This document shows, piece after piece, positions 22,325 to 32,715 of a stretch of DNA of 64,000 nt. How positions within the stretch are numbered: the stretch's first letter is position 1; every line of letters starts with the position of its first letter. Under the pieces are notes generated by a model that saw only the letters and a program-made list of their open reading frames with translations, was not told the DNA's origin and did not search any database. This DNA comes from Picocystis sp. L7 (lineage: Eukaryota; Chlorophyta; Picocystophyceae; Picocystales; Picocystaceae), in contig QXJR01000023.1 in the NCBI GenBank assembly GCA_020975725.1, forward strand, positions 310,001-374,000, read 5' to 3'. A program made the position numbers and the translations under genes.

Positions 22325-22806
22325 TGTTGAAACGAATGTTAATTCGTTTAGGGTTTACAGCTCTTCCTCCAAGACCAAGTCCTTCGACCAAGGTGAAGGG
22401 TCGATCGACAGCTCGACATGTGGATCACCGACAACATGACCAGCGACGAACAAACGTCGTGCAAGAACGAATCATAGAATTCGACATACGACTGTCGAAT
22501 ACACTCAAGTATACCAATGAGAATACATTGGACGGAATCGAACACCTGCGACTATTTAAGAGCGCAGTGCATGCCTTGTAATACAGAACTTTGACGAAGT
22601 CATCCCCTTCACACCAGAATTCTCTTGCCATCGAGCCAACGCATCGAAACTCGTTGTCGAAGGATAGAGAACACATTGAAGAAGCGGAAAAGGGTATCTA
22701 TTACCCAGCGCAGTAGCGAAAGACATACTGCACAGCGGTTCACAACCACGTCACAACAGTGCGTGGAACAGTGAGTTTAATCTCAGAAGAAATCGATATT
22801 TCAACA
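22325..22806 (+). repeat. 3' LTR of copia element (482 bp)
   Basis: Same length and, by eye, same sequence as 17921-18402. It is followed at once by the second GTTCA. Its right end lies about 125 bp from the amylase ATG, so its promoter could read outward into that gene. Confidence 0.95.
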
Positions 22807-22931
22807 GTTCATCCCTGGTTGGGGTGGGAGGTGGTTGAGGAAGACTTGTGGACGTGGTGGTGGTGCACCTCGCATTGCGCCAAGGAATTCGCAGGAACGT
22901 GCACTCGAGCGGCGGTGGAGTTGGGAGGTCC

Positions 22932-25130
22932 ATGGCACGCGTGATGGTGCCAAGCACGTGGCGTCCTGCACGTACAGGTGCGAGCCGGAAAGAAGGGAAC
23001 GGATCCCATCCACAGAAACCCAACCCAAGACACCCAACCAACCCTGGACGCGGATCCAACCGCAACACGAACCACGCCAATGGAGAGCGGAAGAGATGGT
23101 GCGTCCATGCCAACACCGAGACCAACGCTGGGAACCATCCCACGGGAAGCTGGGACGAAGATGTGTGCAACCTCGTGGACGTGGAACTCGACAACCAAAC
23201 CGATCCACAATCCACCACCGTCCGAGTCACTGGTACCAATCGACCTGGACTGCTCATGAGCGTTGCACAAGCCTTCCAAGCCCTCAACCTACAAGTCGTG
23301 GACGCCATGATCAAAACGGACGAAAACGGAAACGTGGCCGACGTGTTCCGAATCACCGATGCCAAAGGGAGGAAGATCGAAGAACAGGACTGGGAATCCA
23401 TACGACAACAAGTGGGTGCAGCATGCACAGCAAGCAATCAAAGCAGCCTGCCAGACATCTATGGGATCGCCATGCAGAGCTCGGAAAGGCTGGGAGAAGG
23501 AGGATTCATCGAAGAGATGAGACAAGGATCCAGGGATGGTAGCCAAGCCAGCATGGACGGAAGCTTCGTCCCCATGCCATCCACCGCCGCCGCGCTGGAA
23601 CTCGCCGCCGCCAACATGGCCGATGCCGCCGCCAGGTTGGTGGCCATAGAGCGAGAAATGGAACAGATGTTTGCCAAGCTGCGCCTCGGAGATGTGGAAT
23701 TGGATGCGCAGGTCATCGATAGCAGAGAGACCGCCCGAGCGGAAGCTGCTGCACTCCTGGAACGGAGAATGGCTGCTATGGAGGCTGCGCTGGCTGCACG
23801 TAGGACAGGCAAGGTCTCCGTGGTGGCGGAACCAGAAGGGGCCGAAGGCGGACGCTTCGCCGAAGGTGGGGCGATCGGCACCGGTCCGGCGGCCGGGTCT
23901 GGCCGGGAAATCATCCTGCAGGCCTTCAACTGGGAGTCCTGCCATGAACAGGAAGGCTGGTACAATCGCCTCGTGCGAGAGCTGGAGAGCTACGTAAGCA
24001 TGGGATTCACTACCATGTGGCTCCCACCGCCTACGGACAGCGTCAGTGCGCAGGGGTACTTGCCCCGAGATCTGTATTGCTTCGATTCCAGGTACGGATC
24101 GGAAGGCGAGCTCCGCAACTTGCTCAAAATCATGCGAGAACAAGGGATCTTCTCAGTGGCCGATGTCGTGATCAACCATCGTTGCGCGCATTACCAATCC
24201 GAGGATGGGAAGTGGAATCGGTTCGGAGGACGTCTCTCTTGGGATAACAGCGTCATCACTTCTGACAATCCCCAATTTGGTGGAAATGGTGGGAGGGGTT
24301 CCGGAGAGGACTATCCCGCCGCTCCCAACATCGACCACTCACAGGAACGGGTTCGCAATGACCTCAAGCAATGGCTGAAGACTTTGAAGAACGTTGGATT
24401 CGATGGATGGCGATTCGACTTTGTCAAGGGCTACGCTGGGCACTTCACACGTGATTACATCGATGCCACCGTGCCGCTGATGGCCTTTGGGGAGTTCTGG
24501 ACGGCGTGCGAATACACAGATGGTGTCCTTAACTACAACCAGAACCGGCACCGACAGTCCATCGTGGATTGGTGCGATGCGACGGGGGGCACGGCGGCCG
24601 CCTTCGACTTCACAACCAAAGGAATTCTGCAAGAAGCATTGGGAAAGGGAGAATGCTGGCGATTGTCCGACGACAAAGGTCAACCTCCCGGCGTGATCGG
24701 TATTTGGCCATCAAGGGCCATTACCTTTTTGGAAAACCACGACACTGGCAGCACCTTGCAGCACTGGCCCTTTCCCACGGATCAACTCCATGCAGGATAC
24801 GCCTACATCTTGACACATCCGGGCACCCCTGTTGTCTTTTACGATCACCTACACTTTTTTGGAGATTTGAGAGACTCGATCATGGCACTGCTCAGCATTC
24901 GCAAGCGTAAAGGAATCAATGCAAGAAGCAGAGTGGCGATCCGCAGGGCAGTAGGCGATGTTTATGCCGCGTCAATCGATGACAAGGTATGCATGAAGGT
25001 TGGGCCCGGTTCTTGGTCCCCAAATGATGAAAGAATCTTGTTTGACAAGTATGGGGAAGTTGTGTGGGAGATTGCAAGCAGTGGCCCTGGGTTTGCGGTG
25101 TGGGAGCTCACGAGGCCCTCGACAAACTAG
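22932..25130 (+). CDS. ACT-domain plus plant-type alpha-amylase (GH13)
   Basis: 732 residues. Domains: a basic, Ser/Arg/Pro-rich leader (1-75) that may be a transit peptide; an ACT-like small-molecule domain (about 95-165, TVRVTGTNRPGLLMSVAQAF); an Ala-rich helical linker with coiled-coil character (about 215-290); then GH13 alpha-amylase to the end. GH13 motifs are intact: DVVINH, GWRFDFVKG (nucleophile Asp 496), AFGEFW (acid/base Glu 521) and FLENHDTGS (Asp 604). It cuts alpha-1,4 glucan; relatives such as plant AMY3 act on plastid starch but carry CBM45 modules where this one has ACT. The start is the first ATG in frame after the copia insertion; the frame has a GTG further up. The 3' LTR lies close upstream. 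Confidence 0.88.
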   Translation: MARVMVPSTWRPARTGASRKEGNGSHPQKPNPRHPTNPGRGSNRNTNHANGERKRWCVHANTETNAGNHPTGSWDEDVCNLVDVELDNQTDPQSTTVRVTGTNRPGLLMSVAQAFQALNLQVVDAMIKTDENGNVADVFRITDAKGRKIEEQDWESIRQQVGAACTASNQSSLPDIYGIAMQSSERLGEGGFIEEMRQGSRDGSQASMDGSFVPMPSTAAALELAAANMADAAARLVAIEREMEQMFAKLRLGDVELDAQVIDSRETARAEAAALLERRMAAMEAALAARRTGKVSVVAEPEGAEGGRFAEGGAIGTGPAAGSGREIILQAFNWESCHEQEGWYNRLVRELESYVSMGFTTMWLPPPTDSVSAQGYLPRDLYCFDSRYGSEGELRNLLKIMREQGIFSVADVVINHRCAHYQSEDGKWNRFGGRLSWDNSVITSDNPQFGGNGGRGSGEDYPAAPNIDHSQERVRNDLKQWLKTLKNVGFDGWRFDFVKGYAGHFTRDYIDATVPLMAFGEFWTACEYTDGVLNYNQNRHRQSIVDWCDATGGTAAAFDFTTKGILQEALGKGECWRLSDDKGQPPGVIGIWPSRAITFLENHDTGSTLQHWPFPTDQLHAGYAYILTHPGTPVVFYDHLHFFGDLRDSIMALLSIRKRKGINARSRVAIRRAVGDVYAASIDDKVCMKVGPGSWSPNDERILFDKYGEVVWEIASSGPGFAVWELTRPSTN

Positions 25131-25416
25131 AGCTCTTTTTGTAGGTGGAGACCTCTGCAAGGGTCCCTCACATTTTTTTCTTTGGGACACAGCAGATGCT
25201 GATTTCTACATGTATGCTGTACACTATAATGTTTGAGATAGCACCCTAGGTTGTGCCAGTGCATTTCATGGACGTTCGTATTCTGCCGTCCACAGAAAAA
25301 ATAGCCTTGTTGCATGAGATCTGACGATAAATACGAAGAACGAGAAGTGTGGAGTTGGGAAGATTGCGTCTATCACCAGTAGCTGGTGCCGCATGCATCT
25401 CAATTGAAAAAGCTGT

Positions 25417-26010
25417 TTACAGCGGCAGTTCGCCACTGTCGGCGATGACGAGCTTTGCTTTCGGTTTGCCGGATTGGCTTCCTTTGGCTTCGACGTTGTA
25501 AACGACGTCCATACCTTCCAGCACTTTTCCAAAGACCACGTGCCTTCCATCCAACCATGACGTTTTCACGGTGGTGATGAAGAACTGGCTGCCATTGGTG
25601 TCCGGTCCGGCGTTTGCCATGGAGAGGTATCCTGGTCCCAAGTGCTTGAGTGCGAAGGATTCGTCTTTGAACTTGGCTCCATAGATGGATTCACCTCCGA
25701 CTCCGGTCCCATGGGTGAAATCTCCTCCTTGAATCATGAACTTGGGGATCACGCGATGGAAGGTGCTTCCTTTGTAGTGGAGTGGTTTTCCAGAGTTTCC
25801 CATTCCTTTCTCTCCGGTGCACAACGCTCGGAAGTTTTCCGCGGTTTTGGGCACTTCTTCACCGAAGAGTCCCATGACGATCCTTCCAGCTGGTTTTCCG
25901 TCCATTTCCACGTCGAAGTACACCTTGTTGGTGATCTTCTCTTCGGCAGCCGCTCCCGTCCAAGCGAATCCAACCAGCACGATCGCCAGGATCGCCGTCC
26001 ACGTTCGCAT
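25417..26010 (-). CDS. Secretory cyclophilin, peptidyl-prolyl isomerase (cyclophilin B type)
   Basis: 197 residues. A cleavable signal ([22 protein letters not shown]) is followed directly by the cyclophilin domain: [16 protein letters not shown], then [20 protein letters not shown] with the catalytic Arg, [18 protein letters not shown], and [19 protein letters not shown] with the Trp that binds cyclosporin. It speeds proline isomerisation of proteins folding in the ER. The C-terminus lacks a clear KDEL signal. The start at 26010 puts the signal peptide first; the frame runs on upstream through an ATCC microsatellite, which I leave out. It is convergent with the amylase gene, with about 285 bp between the stop codons. 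Confidence 0.93.
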   Translation of the reverse strand: MRTWTAILAIVLVGFAWTGAAAEEKITNKVYFDVEMDGKPAGRIVMGLFGEEVPKTAENFRALCTGEKGMGNSGKPLHYKGSTFHRVIPKFMIQGGDFTHGTGVGGESIYGAKFKDESFALKHLGPGYLSMANAGPDTNGSQFFITTVKTSWLDGRHVVFGKVLEGMDVVYNVEAKGSQSGKPKAKLVIADSGELPL

Positions 26011-26971
26011 GGCGTGGGTTCCTTTCCCTTGGCGTGCCAGGGTTCGGCGTATTCTCTTGGTCTGGTGTTCCGGGGGATCGACGCCTGGTATCCTTTGGTT
26101 TTCATCCCGTTCCATCGTTCGTTGGTTCGGTTTCGTCCACACACGTCGCAAGAACCACCACACGTGGTGTTGGTGGGTGTGGGTGTCAGTCGATGGGGAT
26201 CCTTCCTTCGCATCGATCGGTGCACGCGTACGTTCCATCGGTTCCCTTCCTTTCCCTTCGGCTTGGATCGTGTCCCTCCTCCCTTTCTGCCCATCCATCC
26301 ATCCATCCATCCATCCATCCATCCATCCATCCATCCATCCATCCATCCATCGTGAAGGATCGCTTCACCCATCCCCAAACCTCCCTTCCTTCCCCAAACA
26401 CAAGCGCACGTGCGTGCACGTACCCGATCGATCTAAACGATGATGGGAACCCCGTCCCCATCCCAACCGGAGACAACCAGGGAATAGATGGAGACCATCT
26501 GTCTGAGGATTGGGTCGGTGTCCTCCCTTTTTTGGAATGAGGGACAACGCGATGGGCTTGATTCTAGGGCTTTGTTGCCGTAAATCTGGAACGCTTTTCC
26601 GTCGATGGTGGATCGGTCGCGTCTCACGCCGTTGACGTGGTGGTGTGGTGAGAGCAGATGCAGTTGGTGAGGCGTTTTTGTCGTTGGTACTGCAAAAACT
26701 AATTACAGGTACGGTCGCGAGCGCTTTATATAGTGCGCTCCAGCGAGTTTAACGAGGTCACGTGTTTTTGAAGTATCCGCCAACTGTCGTTGTTTTCGTC
26801 TTGTTCAGAGATTCACTGCGAGGGCGTTGGCCTTGTCGTCATTGTCGGACTTTCCGTCTCGACTGCTTGAGAGCCCTTCGTTTGGCGGGTCCCCGGTTTG
26901 TCTTGGACCATGGTGTATACCCAGGGAAGGGGTATTACTTCCAGCACCATCGGTGGGAACCCAGGCTCAGG
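26011..26971. other. intergenic upstream of cyclophilin
   Basis: Promoter side of the cyclophilin gene. It contains an ATCC microsatellite at 26291-26351. Otherwise no gene; short antisense frames here only translate the repeat. The motif TTTATATAG near 26735 could be a TATA box for an unrecognised transcript. Confidence 0.45.
26291..26351. repeat. (CCAT)n microsatellite
   Basis: About 15 uninterrupted CCAT units. Any frame through it reads as repeats of Asp-Gly-Trp-Met on the minus strand, which explains a false N-terminal extension of the cyclophilin. Confidence 0.95.
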
Positions 26972-27432
26972 CGTTGAGGGTCGACAACCCTCCCTCCAAG
27001 ACCGACGTGGCAGACGAGGGGAAACGGACGACCCACAGCTACGCATGTGGAGCGTCGACGAGGACATGAAAAGACACGAACAACGTCGCCTACGAACGAA
27101 CGGTTGAACTCGACAAATGACGGTCGAGCACTGTCAAGTGTAGGAATGCAATCGCATCGGACGGAATTGAACACCCGCGACTGTTTGGGAGCGCGATGAA
27201 TGACTTGTCATTCCGAACATAGACGAAGACGTCATCTTCACATCGCGACTCTTCTACCCACGAGCAAAACCATCCTTACTTGATCTTGAAGACCCAATCG
27301 ACTACAGAGACAAAACCGGCGATCAAAGAACACACGCAGTAGCGAAAGACATATTGCGCTCCAATTCACAACCACGTCACAACCAACGAGTGGAATATGA
27401 AAGGTAAAGCTCAGTGAATTGCAATTTCAACG
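26972..27432 (+). repeat. diverged solo LTR related to the copia family
   Basis: About 460 bp. It shares, in order, the blocks CTCCAAGACC, GACGGAATTGAACACC, GCAGTAGCGAAAGACATA and TTCACAACCACGTCACAAC with the 482-bp copia LTR, with many substitutions between them. The ends CGTTGA and TCAACG are still inverted. I find no target duplication. It is clearly much older than the copy at 17.9 kb; no internal region is attached. Confidence 0.75.
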
Positions 27433-29422
27433 CCATCTCCCTTCTCAAGCGAGATCTTCCACGGGGAAGAACGGGTTGGAGGCACCCTTTCACTCTTCAG
27501 TCGAAAAGGAAAAGGACAAGGAGAAGAAAGGGATCCGTGGCTTTGGCGCCCTCGTGCAGCGATGGACACACACGCAACGCCAACGGTTCACCATGGAACT
27601 ACCTGGACGCCCTCCCTCGCGCACTTTCCCAAAGAGATGGCGCGCTGCGCCACGACTCATCCTCTCCATTGCAAGATACAACAACAGTGTGCATACACGG
27701 GACAAAAATCCCATCGTATGCGTTGTGCCATCCCAAATGGGCACGACCATGGTGTGGGTCGGACGATGGTATGAACCAGTGCCTCCGTCGAAAAATACAA
27801 CGGTTCCCTCTCTTGTGGAACCATGTCTAGGCCCTTGCGATATGGCTTTGCCTATTGCACTGGGTTTTAGCTCCACCATCATGACGTCCGACCCAACAGA
27901 CTCCTGGCGGTCGTGCACTCGCGGTGTTTCGACACTCCACGACCCGCCCGTCCCATCTCCCAGAGCCCAATCACGTGGTCCACATGATAGCAAATCCCTC
28001 GAAAGGGGTAGCAACTCACCCGAGGGCGATACGAATGACTCCTTCACCGTATGCAAGGAGCCGATTCACGCTTGATGAAGCCCTCCAAGCTCGGGGCGTG
28101 AAACCGAGAACAACCAATTTGCGCCGAAGAGGTCGAAGAATGACAAGTTGGACCCCACACACCAACGTGTGTCGACGAAGCTTCACACGGGATCAACGCA
28201 TTGGGTATTTGCAAAAGGCGCGATGGATGGACGAACCTCGTCCATTCAAACTCGCACGGTTGTCGATTACAAGCATGCCCTACCCTCGAAAGGTTGTTTC
28301 CTACTTTTATCATGCGTCCGACTTACCCGTCTAGACCCGGAGCATGAGGCCACCTCGCATTAGCGCACATTGTTCGACGCAAAACCTCTCCGATGGAGAA
28401 GTTTCACCCGTTGTGGCAATATTAAGCTCGGTTGACATGTGCCGTTCACAACATCCTCGCAATGTTGCATTGAATTCGAGAGAATGTGCGCGAGGGAAGC
28501 GATTCGCCTTTTGCACTCTATAATGTTGGAAAAAAGACGAATATGTGAAACGGGACTCGTTTTATTTACCCGACGCCAATCCACATCTTGCATTCGAAAT
28601 GCTCGTTCTCCCACACACGATCATTTCCGTGATTTTGGGTTTCATCCATGCTCAATGCTTCGTGTCGGAGACGTTGGAAGAAGCGGGCGGAAGGAGAAAT
28701 GGATCTTTACGAAATGGCACGTATGTGGACCCCGTGGAAGTGCCCTATCACCTTGCCCCAAGCGAGAAACTGGAGCACATCTCCCCTCTCTGGACGGAGC
28801 CCGTTCGCTTCCACTTCACCCCGTTCGATCCATATCGGCGGATCGACGGACTAGGGCCATCGCGTACGGGACGTGTGGACACTTCACGAGGAATCCGATC
28901 GGTGGACCGTTGTGGACCCTATGCCATCCCTATCCCTTTGTCCCATCTTTCTGTCCCATCCCTATGTCCCATCTGGTGTTGTGAAGGGGCTAACACTCGT
29001 ACAAATGCTCAGAAGCCTATACCTAGACTGCCACACAAGCGTTTTCACCACACGAGTCCCAACTTTTCGACCCATCCCTTGTTCCCTTTGTCCCAGCAGG
29101 GTTGTTGGGGCGAGGGGTGGGAGTCGTGTACCGTTTGACCTTCACATCCTTTCCTTCACCATCTCCTGTTGCTCGTGGTACACGCCATCGAAGAGGAAAA
29201 GCAGGATTCGTCCATCCATTCCGTCGCATCAGAGGACACACCGAAGCCGTTCATCGACCAGCACCACCCTTGGAAGGCATCCAACACGCGTCCTTGCGTG
29301 TCGTCGAAGATCCGACCCCGTTCGAAACCCAACCGAGAAGGTACAACTGGCGAAAAGGCGCCAAGGAAAGAAAGAAAGGAAACGAAAAAAGGAAGCACCT
29401 CTGGAACGTCGACGCGAAACAC
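27433..29422. other. intergenic, about 2 kb, no gene recognised
   Basis: Several open frames of 130-220 codons overlap on both strands, and none resembles a family or keeps a codon pattern like the neighbouring genes. The last 320 bases are open in the glutaredoxin frame and may be its leader or 5' UTR. Confidence 0.4.
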
Positions 29423-29926
29423 ATGGTGCGTCACGTGCAATTGTACTACACGGGCATGGCATCCACGGCCAAAAGCAAGACCGACACCCGAAGGATCATG
29501 ACCCTGCTCGACGCCAAACGCATCCCGTACGAAGCGATCGACCTCTGCATGGAACCCACGAGAAAAGCAGACATTGCTGGACTGCCAGACAAGCATCTGC
29601 CCGTGGTGCTCGTCCAAGGCGAATCCATCGGCGGTTTCGACGACATACAAGAACTGGAAGACGACGGACAGCTCGAACGAGTCGTCCAACGGAACAAGGT
29701 GGAAACCTCCTCCAAAGTGGCTTGCGAAGCAGAAGAAACCGTGTTGAAAGAAAAAGGGAACATGCGAAGAGAAGAGCAAACGACAGAACGCACCGACAGA
29801 GCAGAAAAACGAAAGAAAACCACCCAGGGTGGCTCGGGAAGCGGGAACGATCGACGTTTGGAGTTGGAACCAGCCATCCACGCGGACGCGGAAAAGATCC
29901 AAACAACAGACGCGGATGGCGTATGA
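29423..29926 (+). CDS. Glutaredoxin-fold protein of the SH3BGR/GRX-like type
   Basis: 167 residues. The first 85 form a thioredoxin/glutaredoxin-like fold: HVQLYYTGMASTAKSKTDTR, VPYEAI-like IPYEAIDLC, LPVVLVQGESIGGFDDIQEL and EDDGQLERVV. The usual CPYC active site is replaced by GMAST, as in the SH3BGR family, so redox catalysis is unlikely and a binding role more likely. The C-terminal half is charged and low complexity (EEQTTERTDRAEKRKKTT). I chose the ATG at 29423 because the fold starts there. The frame is open about 100 codons upstream, but that part is compositionally different. Confidence 0.7.
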   Translation: MVRHVQLYYTGMASTAKSKTDTRRIMTLLDAKRIPYEAIDLCMEPTRKADIAGLPDKHLPVVLVQGESIGGFDDIQELEDDGQLERVVQRNKVETSSKVACEAEETVLKEKGNMRREEQTTERTDRAEKRKKTTQGGSGSGNDRRLELEPAIHADAEKIQTTDADGV

Positions 29927-30388
29927 TCACGACTCGCGTGCTTGCCCAATTCGGGAGTCGAACGGATCCACATCCGAAACGCAGGAGGACCCGAAGTCCA
30001 TGGACTCGCTGCGAAACGTGCCGAGGCAAAGGGGTGCCCAGAGAATGCTGGCTGAAAAAGCTGCATGGTGATGTCAGGTCCTCCCCAAAACGGTCCTGGA
30101 ACCGTTCCGCATGCGGTTTTGGAATCGTGTTTCCACCTCTCGGACGCGGAAGTCGCTTTTATTGATGCAGCACATGGCACGCATGAGCTTTGCCAGGACA
30201 AAACAATCCGTCGGAGAGGAGTGGTCAACCCGTGTTTCCATTCTTTGGTTCACATCGGAGAACACGCACACACCCTGCACCACGAACAAGCTGACACCTC
30301 ACATGCACCCTGAAGGATGCTTGCACGCACAGCATAGGCGATTGAACCGCGGTGGCGTTCAAAAAAGCGAGGCATAAATCGTATCAAC
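29927..30388. other. intergenic, convergent ends
   Basis: About 460 bp between the glutaredoxin-like gene and the GDT1 gene, which point toward each other. A second frame here encodes CETCRGKG near 30010, which could belong to a spliced tail, but no good donor/branch set supports that. Otherwise nothing. Confidence 0.4.
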
Positions 30389-31510
30389 CTACACAAGAAT
30401 ATCAATCAACGTTGCAGCTGCAAACACCAAAAACAAGGTTCCTCCCACGTACGCCACGGCCCTCTCAGACACGTAATCGCTGAGGACAGACCCTCCCGCC
30501 ACCGCGATGCCCGTGGCAGCAGCGTGTCCCACGATCGCACCGGCGGCCACTCCCACAGGATTGGAAGCCGCGGCCAGGGCAATGGTGGCGATGAAGGATT
30601 TATCCCCCCACTCTGCCGCAAACACCAGCGCAAATGTGGACAAAAGCAGCGCCATGTTCTCCCCCAGTTTCAGCGTGGATACCACCACACCTGCTTCCTC
30701 TTCCTCTTCTTTTGCATTTCCTTCATTGGCGGAGAGGAGCGTTTGCACACCAAATACGACGAGCAGGACGACCGCCAATATATCGTCCAAGGGAAGCTTG
30801 CTGTTCACCAGGAGTGGAAATGCTTCGTCTACGCTGTGCAGCACTCGACCCAGCACCACGGATATGACGGTCATGACTGCCAATGCACCGAAGGTTCCAC
30901 CAAAGACGAGTGTTTTGTTGGCTTTGAGTGCCAGGAGGACGGCAATGAAGAACGTCTTGTCTCCGATTTCCGAGAAGAAGATCAGGGCCAATCCCGAGAC
31001 GAATCCTTCCCTGAGTTCGCTGTCGCCCACGATCCCTGGTATGGTGAGTGCATGCGATGCATGGCATGGCACCATCCACATGGTGGCAGTGGTTGCGACG
31101 AGCAGGGACGTCCATTCTACGTTGCTGCGCAGGTCGGTCTTCCACGCTTGGGAAATTTCGTTCGTGTTCCTCGTTCGTTCTTCTTCGACCACGTGTCTTG
31201 GTGGACCAGGTTCCAGCTTCGTCCATGCATCGCCATCCCGTCCTAGGATTCGACCACTTCGGATCCCCTCCCCCGTGCACGAGCGTTCTTGTGTGGTATG
31301 TGTTGGGTAGCATCCAGCTTGTGCACGGTACCTTCGATTGGATCGTCCATTCCTCCGCTTTTGTGCATCTTGGACGTGTTTCCTACCCTTCCAACCCTGG
31401 TTCGGATCCGTTTTCGTCCTGAATCCGTCCACTTGATCCATCCGAATGGTTGGGATGGCGGCCATCCCTGCGACGGGCGAGATGAAACGTGGACTCGTGT
31501 GGTCCCCCAT
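30389..31510 (-). CDS. GDT1/UPF0016 (TMEM165, PAM71-like) Mn/Ca cation transporter
   Basis: 373 residues as drawn. The C-terminal 220 hold two halves, each with the family motif: FSEIGDKTFF and FAAEWGDKSFI, whose acidic residues bind the cation. Six hydrophobic helices are visible and an acidic loop (AKEEEEEAG) joins the halves. Family members exchange Mn or Ca for protons in Golgi or plastid membranes. In plants PAM71 and CMT1 load Mn for photosystem II. The long N-terminal part (about 150 residues) is hydrophilic, then has a hydrophobic stretch ending CHASHALTIPG, which suggests an organelle-targeting leader. The true start is uncertain; ATGs at 31510, 31465 and 31441 are all possible. The minisatellite begins about 15 bp upstream of the first of these. 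Confidence 0.82.
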   Translation of the reverse strand: MGDHTSPRFISPVAGMAAIPTIRMDQVDGFRTKTDPNQGWKGRKHVQDAQKRRNGRSNRRYRAQAGCYPTHTTQERSCTGEGIRSGRILGRDGDAWTKLEPGPPRHVVEEERTRNTNEISQAWKTDLRSNVEWTSLLVATTATMWMVPCHASHALTIPGIVGDSELREGFVSGLALIFFSEIGDKTFFIAVLLALKANKTLVFGGTFGALAVMTVISVVLGRVLHSVDEAFPLLVNSKLPLDDILAVVLLVVFGVQTLLSANEGNAKEEEEEAGVVVSTLKLGENMALLLSTFALVFAAEWGDKSFIATIALAAASNPVGVAAGAIVGHAAATGIAVAGGSVLSDYVSERAVAYVGGTLFLVFAAATLIDILV

Positions 31511-31524
31511 CCATACCCATCCTC

Positions 31525-32520
31525 ACCCATCCCATCCCATCCCAACCCATCCTTACCCATCCCATCTATCCCAACCCACCTATCCCAATCCATCTATCCC
31601 AACCCATCTCAACCCACCTATCCCAATCCATCTATCCCAACCCATCCCAACCCATCTATCCCAACCCATCTATCCCAACCCAACTCAACCCATCTATCCC
31701 AACCCAACCCATCCCAACCCAACTCAACCCATCTATCCCAACCCATCTCAACCCATCTATCCCAACCCAACTCAACCCACCTATCCCAATCCATCTATCC
31801 CAACCCAACCCATCTATCCCAACCCATCTCAACCCATCTATCCCAACCCATCCCATCCCAACCCAACTCAACCCATCTATCCCAACCCATCCCAATCCAT
31901 CTATCCCAACCCATCCCAATCCATCTATCCCAACCCATCTCAACCCATCTATCCCAACCCATCCCAACCCACCTATCCCAATCCATCTATCCCAACCCAT
32001 CTCAACCCATCTATCCCAACCCATCCCATCCCAACCCAACTCAACCCATCTATCCCAACCCATCCCATCCCAACCCATCTATCCCAACCCATCTCAACCC
32101 ATCTATCCCAACCCATCCCAACCCACCTATCCCAATCCATCTATCCCAACCCATCTCAACCCATCTATCCCAACCCATCCCATCCCAACCCAACTCAACC
32201 CATCTATCCCAACCCATCTCAACCCATCTATCCCAACCCAACTCAACCCACCTATCCCAATCCATCTATCCCAACCCATCTCAACCCATCTATCCCAACC
32301 CATCCCATCCCAACCCAACTCAACCCATCTATCCCAACCCAACTCAACCCATCTATCCCAACCCATCCCATCCCAACCCATCTATCCCAACCCAACCCAA
32401 CCCATCTATCCCAACCCATCCCATCCCAACCCAACTCAACCCATCTATCCCAACCCAACTCAACCCATCTATCCCAACCCAACTCAACCCATCTATCCCA
32501 ACCCCACCCATCCCATCCCA
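31525..32520. repeat. 1-kb minisatellite of CCCAA/CCCAT/CTCAA and CTAT units
   Basis: The plus strand is built from 5-bp units CCCAA, CCCAT and CTCAA punctuated by 4-bp CTAT, with higher-order blocks such as CCCATCTATCCCAACCCAAC recurring many times. All three plus frames stay open through it (Pro-Asn-Pro-Ser-Gln-Pro repeats), an artefact of the missing stops. The minus strand carries GGG every five bases, so it should form G-quadruplexes. It sits between the GDT1 gene start and the next gene, in a promoter position. Confidence 0.95.
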
Positions 32521-32617
32521 CCGTGGTCTCAGGGGAACGAACCGGGAGGAATGGGGGTTGGAAACGACCCTCGGTGTCCCAAAGGGAGGTTTCGAGGGGA
32601 TGACCCCATCCATCCGA

Positions 32618-32657
32618 GACAGATGGATGGATGGATCCATGGATGGATGGATGGGTT
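32618..32657. repeat. (ATGG)n microsatellite
   Basis: About ten ATGG units broken by a palindromic ATGGATCCAT in the middle. It is the complement type of the microsatellite at 26.3 kb. Confidence 0.85.
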
Positions 32658-32715
32658 GGGGTCGTTCCATTCCGTTCCATTCCTCGGGTGCATTGGGACC
32701 GGTGGTGGACACATC

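Larger units (their letters stand above)
17921..22806 (+). mobile_element. Ty1/copia LTR retrotransposon, very young
   Basis: 4886-bp element bounded by two 482-bp LTRs and a 5-bp target duplication GTTCA (17916-17920 and 22807-22811). The LTRs look identical base for base, so insertion is recent. Internal parts in copia order: gag with a CCHC knuckle (about 18.42-19.15 kb), aspartic protease (WIIDSGASWH, about 19.27 kb), integrase (HQRLGHVN then the DDE core, about 19.6-20.5 kb), reverse transcriptase (about 20.9-21.5 kb, with YVDDILIA) and RNase H (about 21.8-22.3 kb). The coding part appears broken about once; otherwise it is complete in layout. A purine run precedes the 3' LTR. It lies about 125 bp upstream of the amylase start codon. 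Confidence 0.95.

Noticed and set aside
26011-26346. N-terminal extension of the cyclophilin
   Set aside because: Runs through the ATCC microsatellite and would bury the signal peptide.
29921-30165. spliced Cys-rich tail (CETCRGKG) on the glutaredoxin-like protein
   Set aside because: The only donor/acceptor pair gives the wrong phase and has no GCTGAC box.
31525-32520. CRISPR-like array
   Set aside because: Units are 4-5 bp with no unique spacers; it is a minisatellite in a eukaryotic genome.
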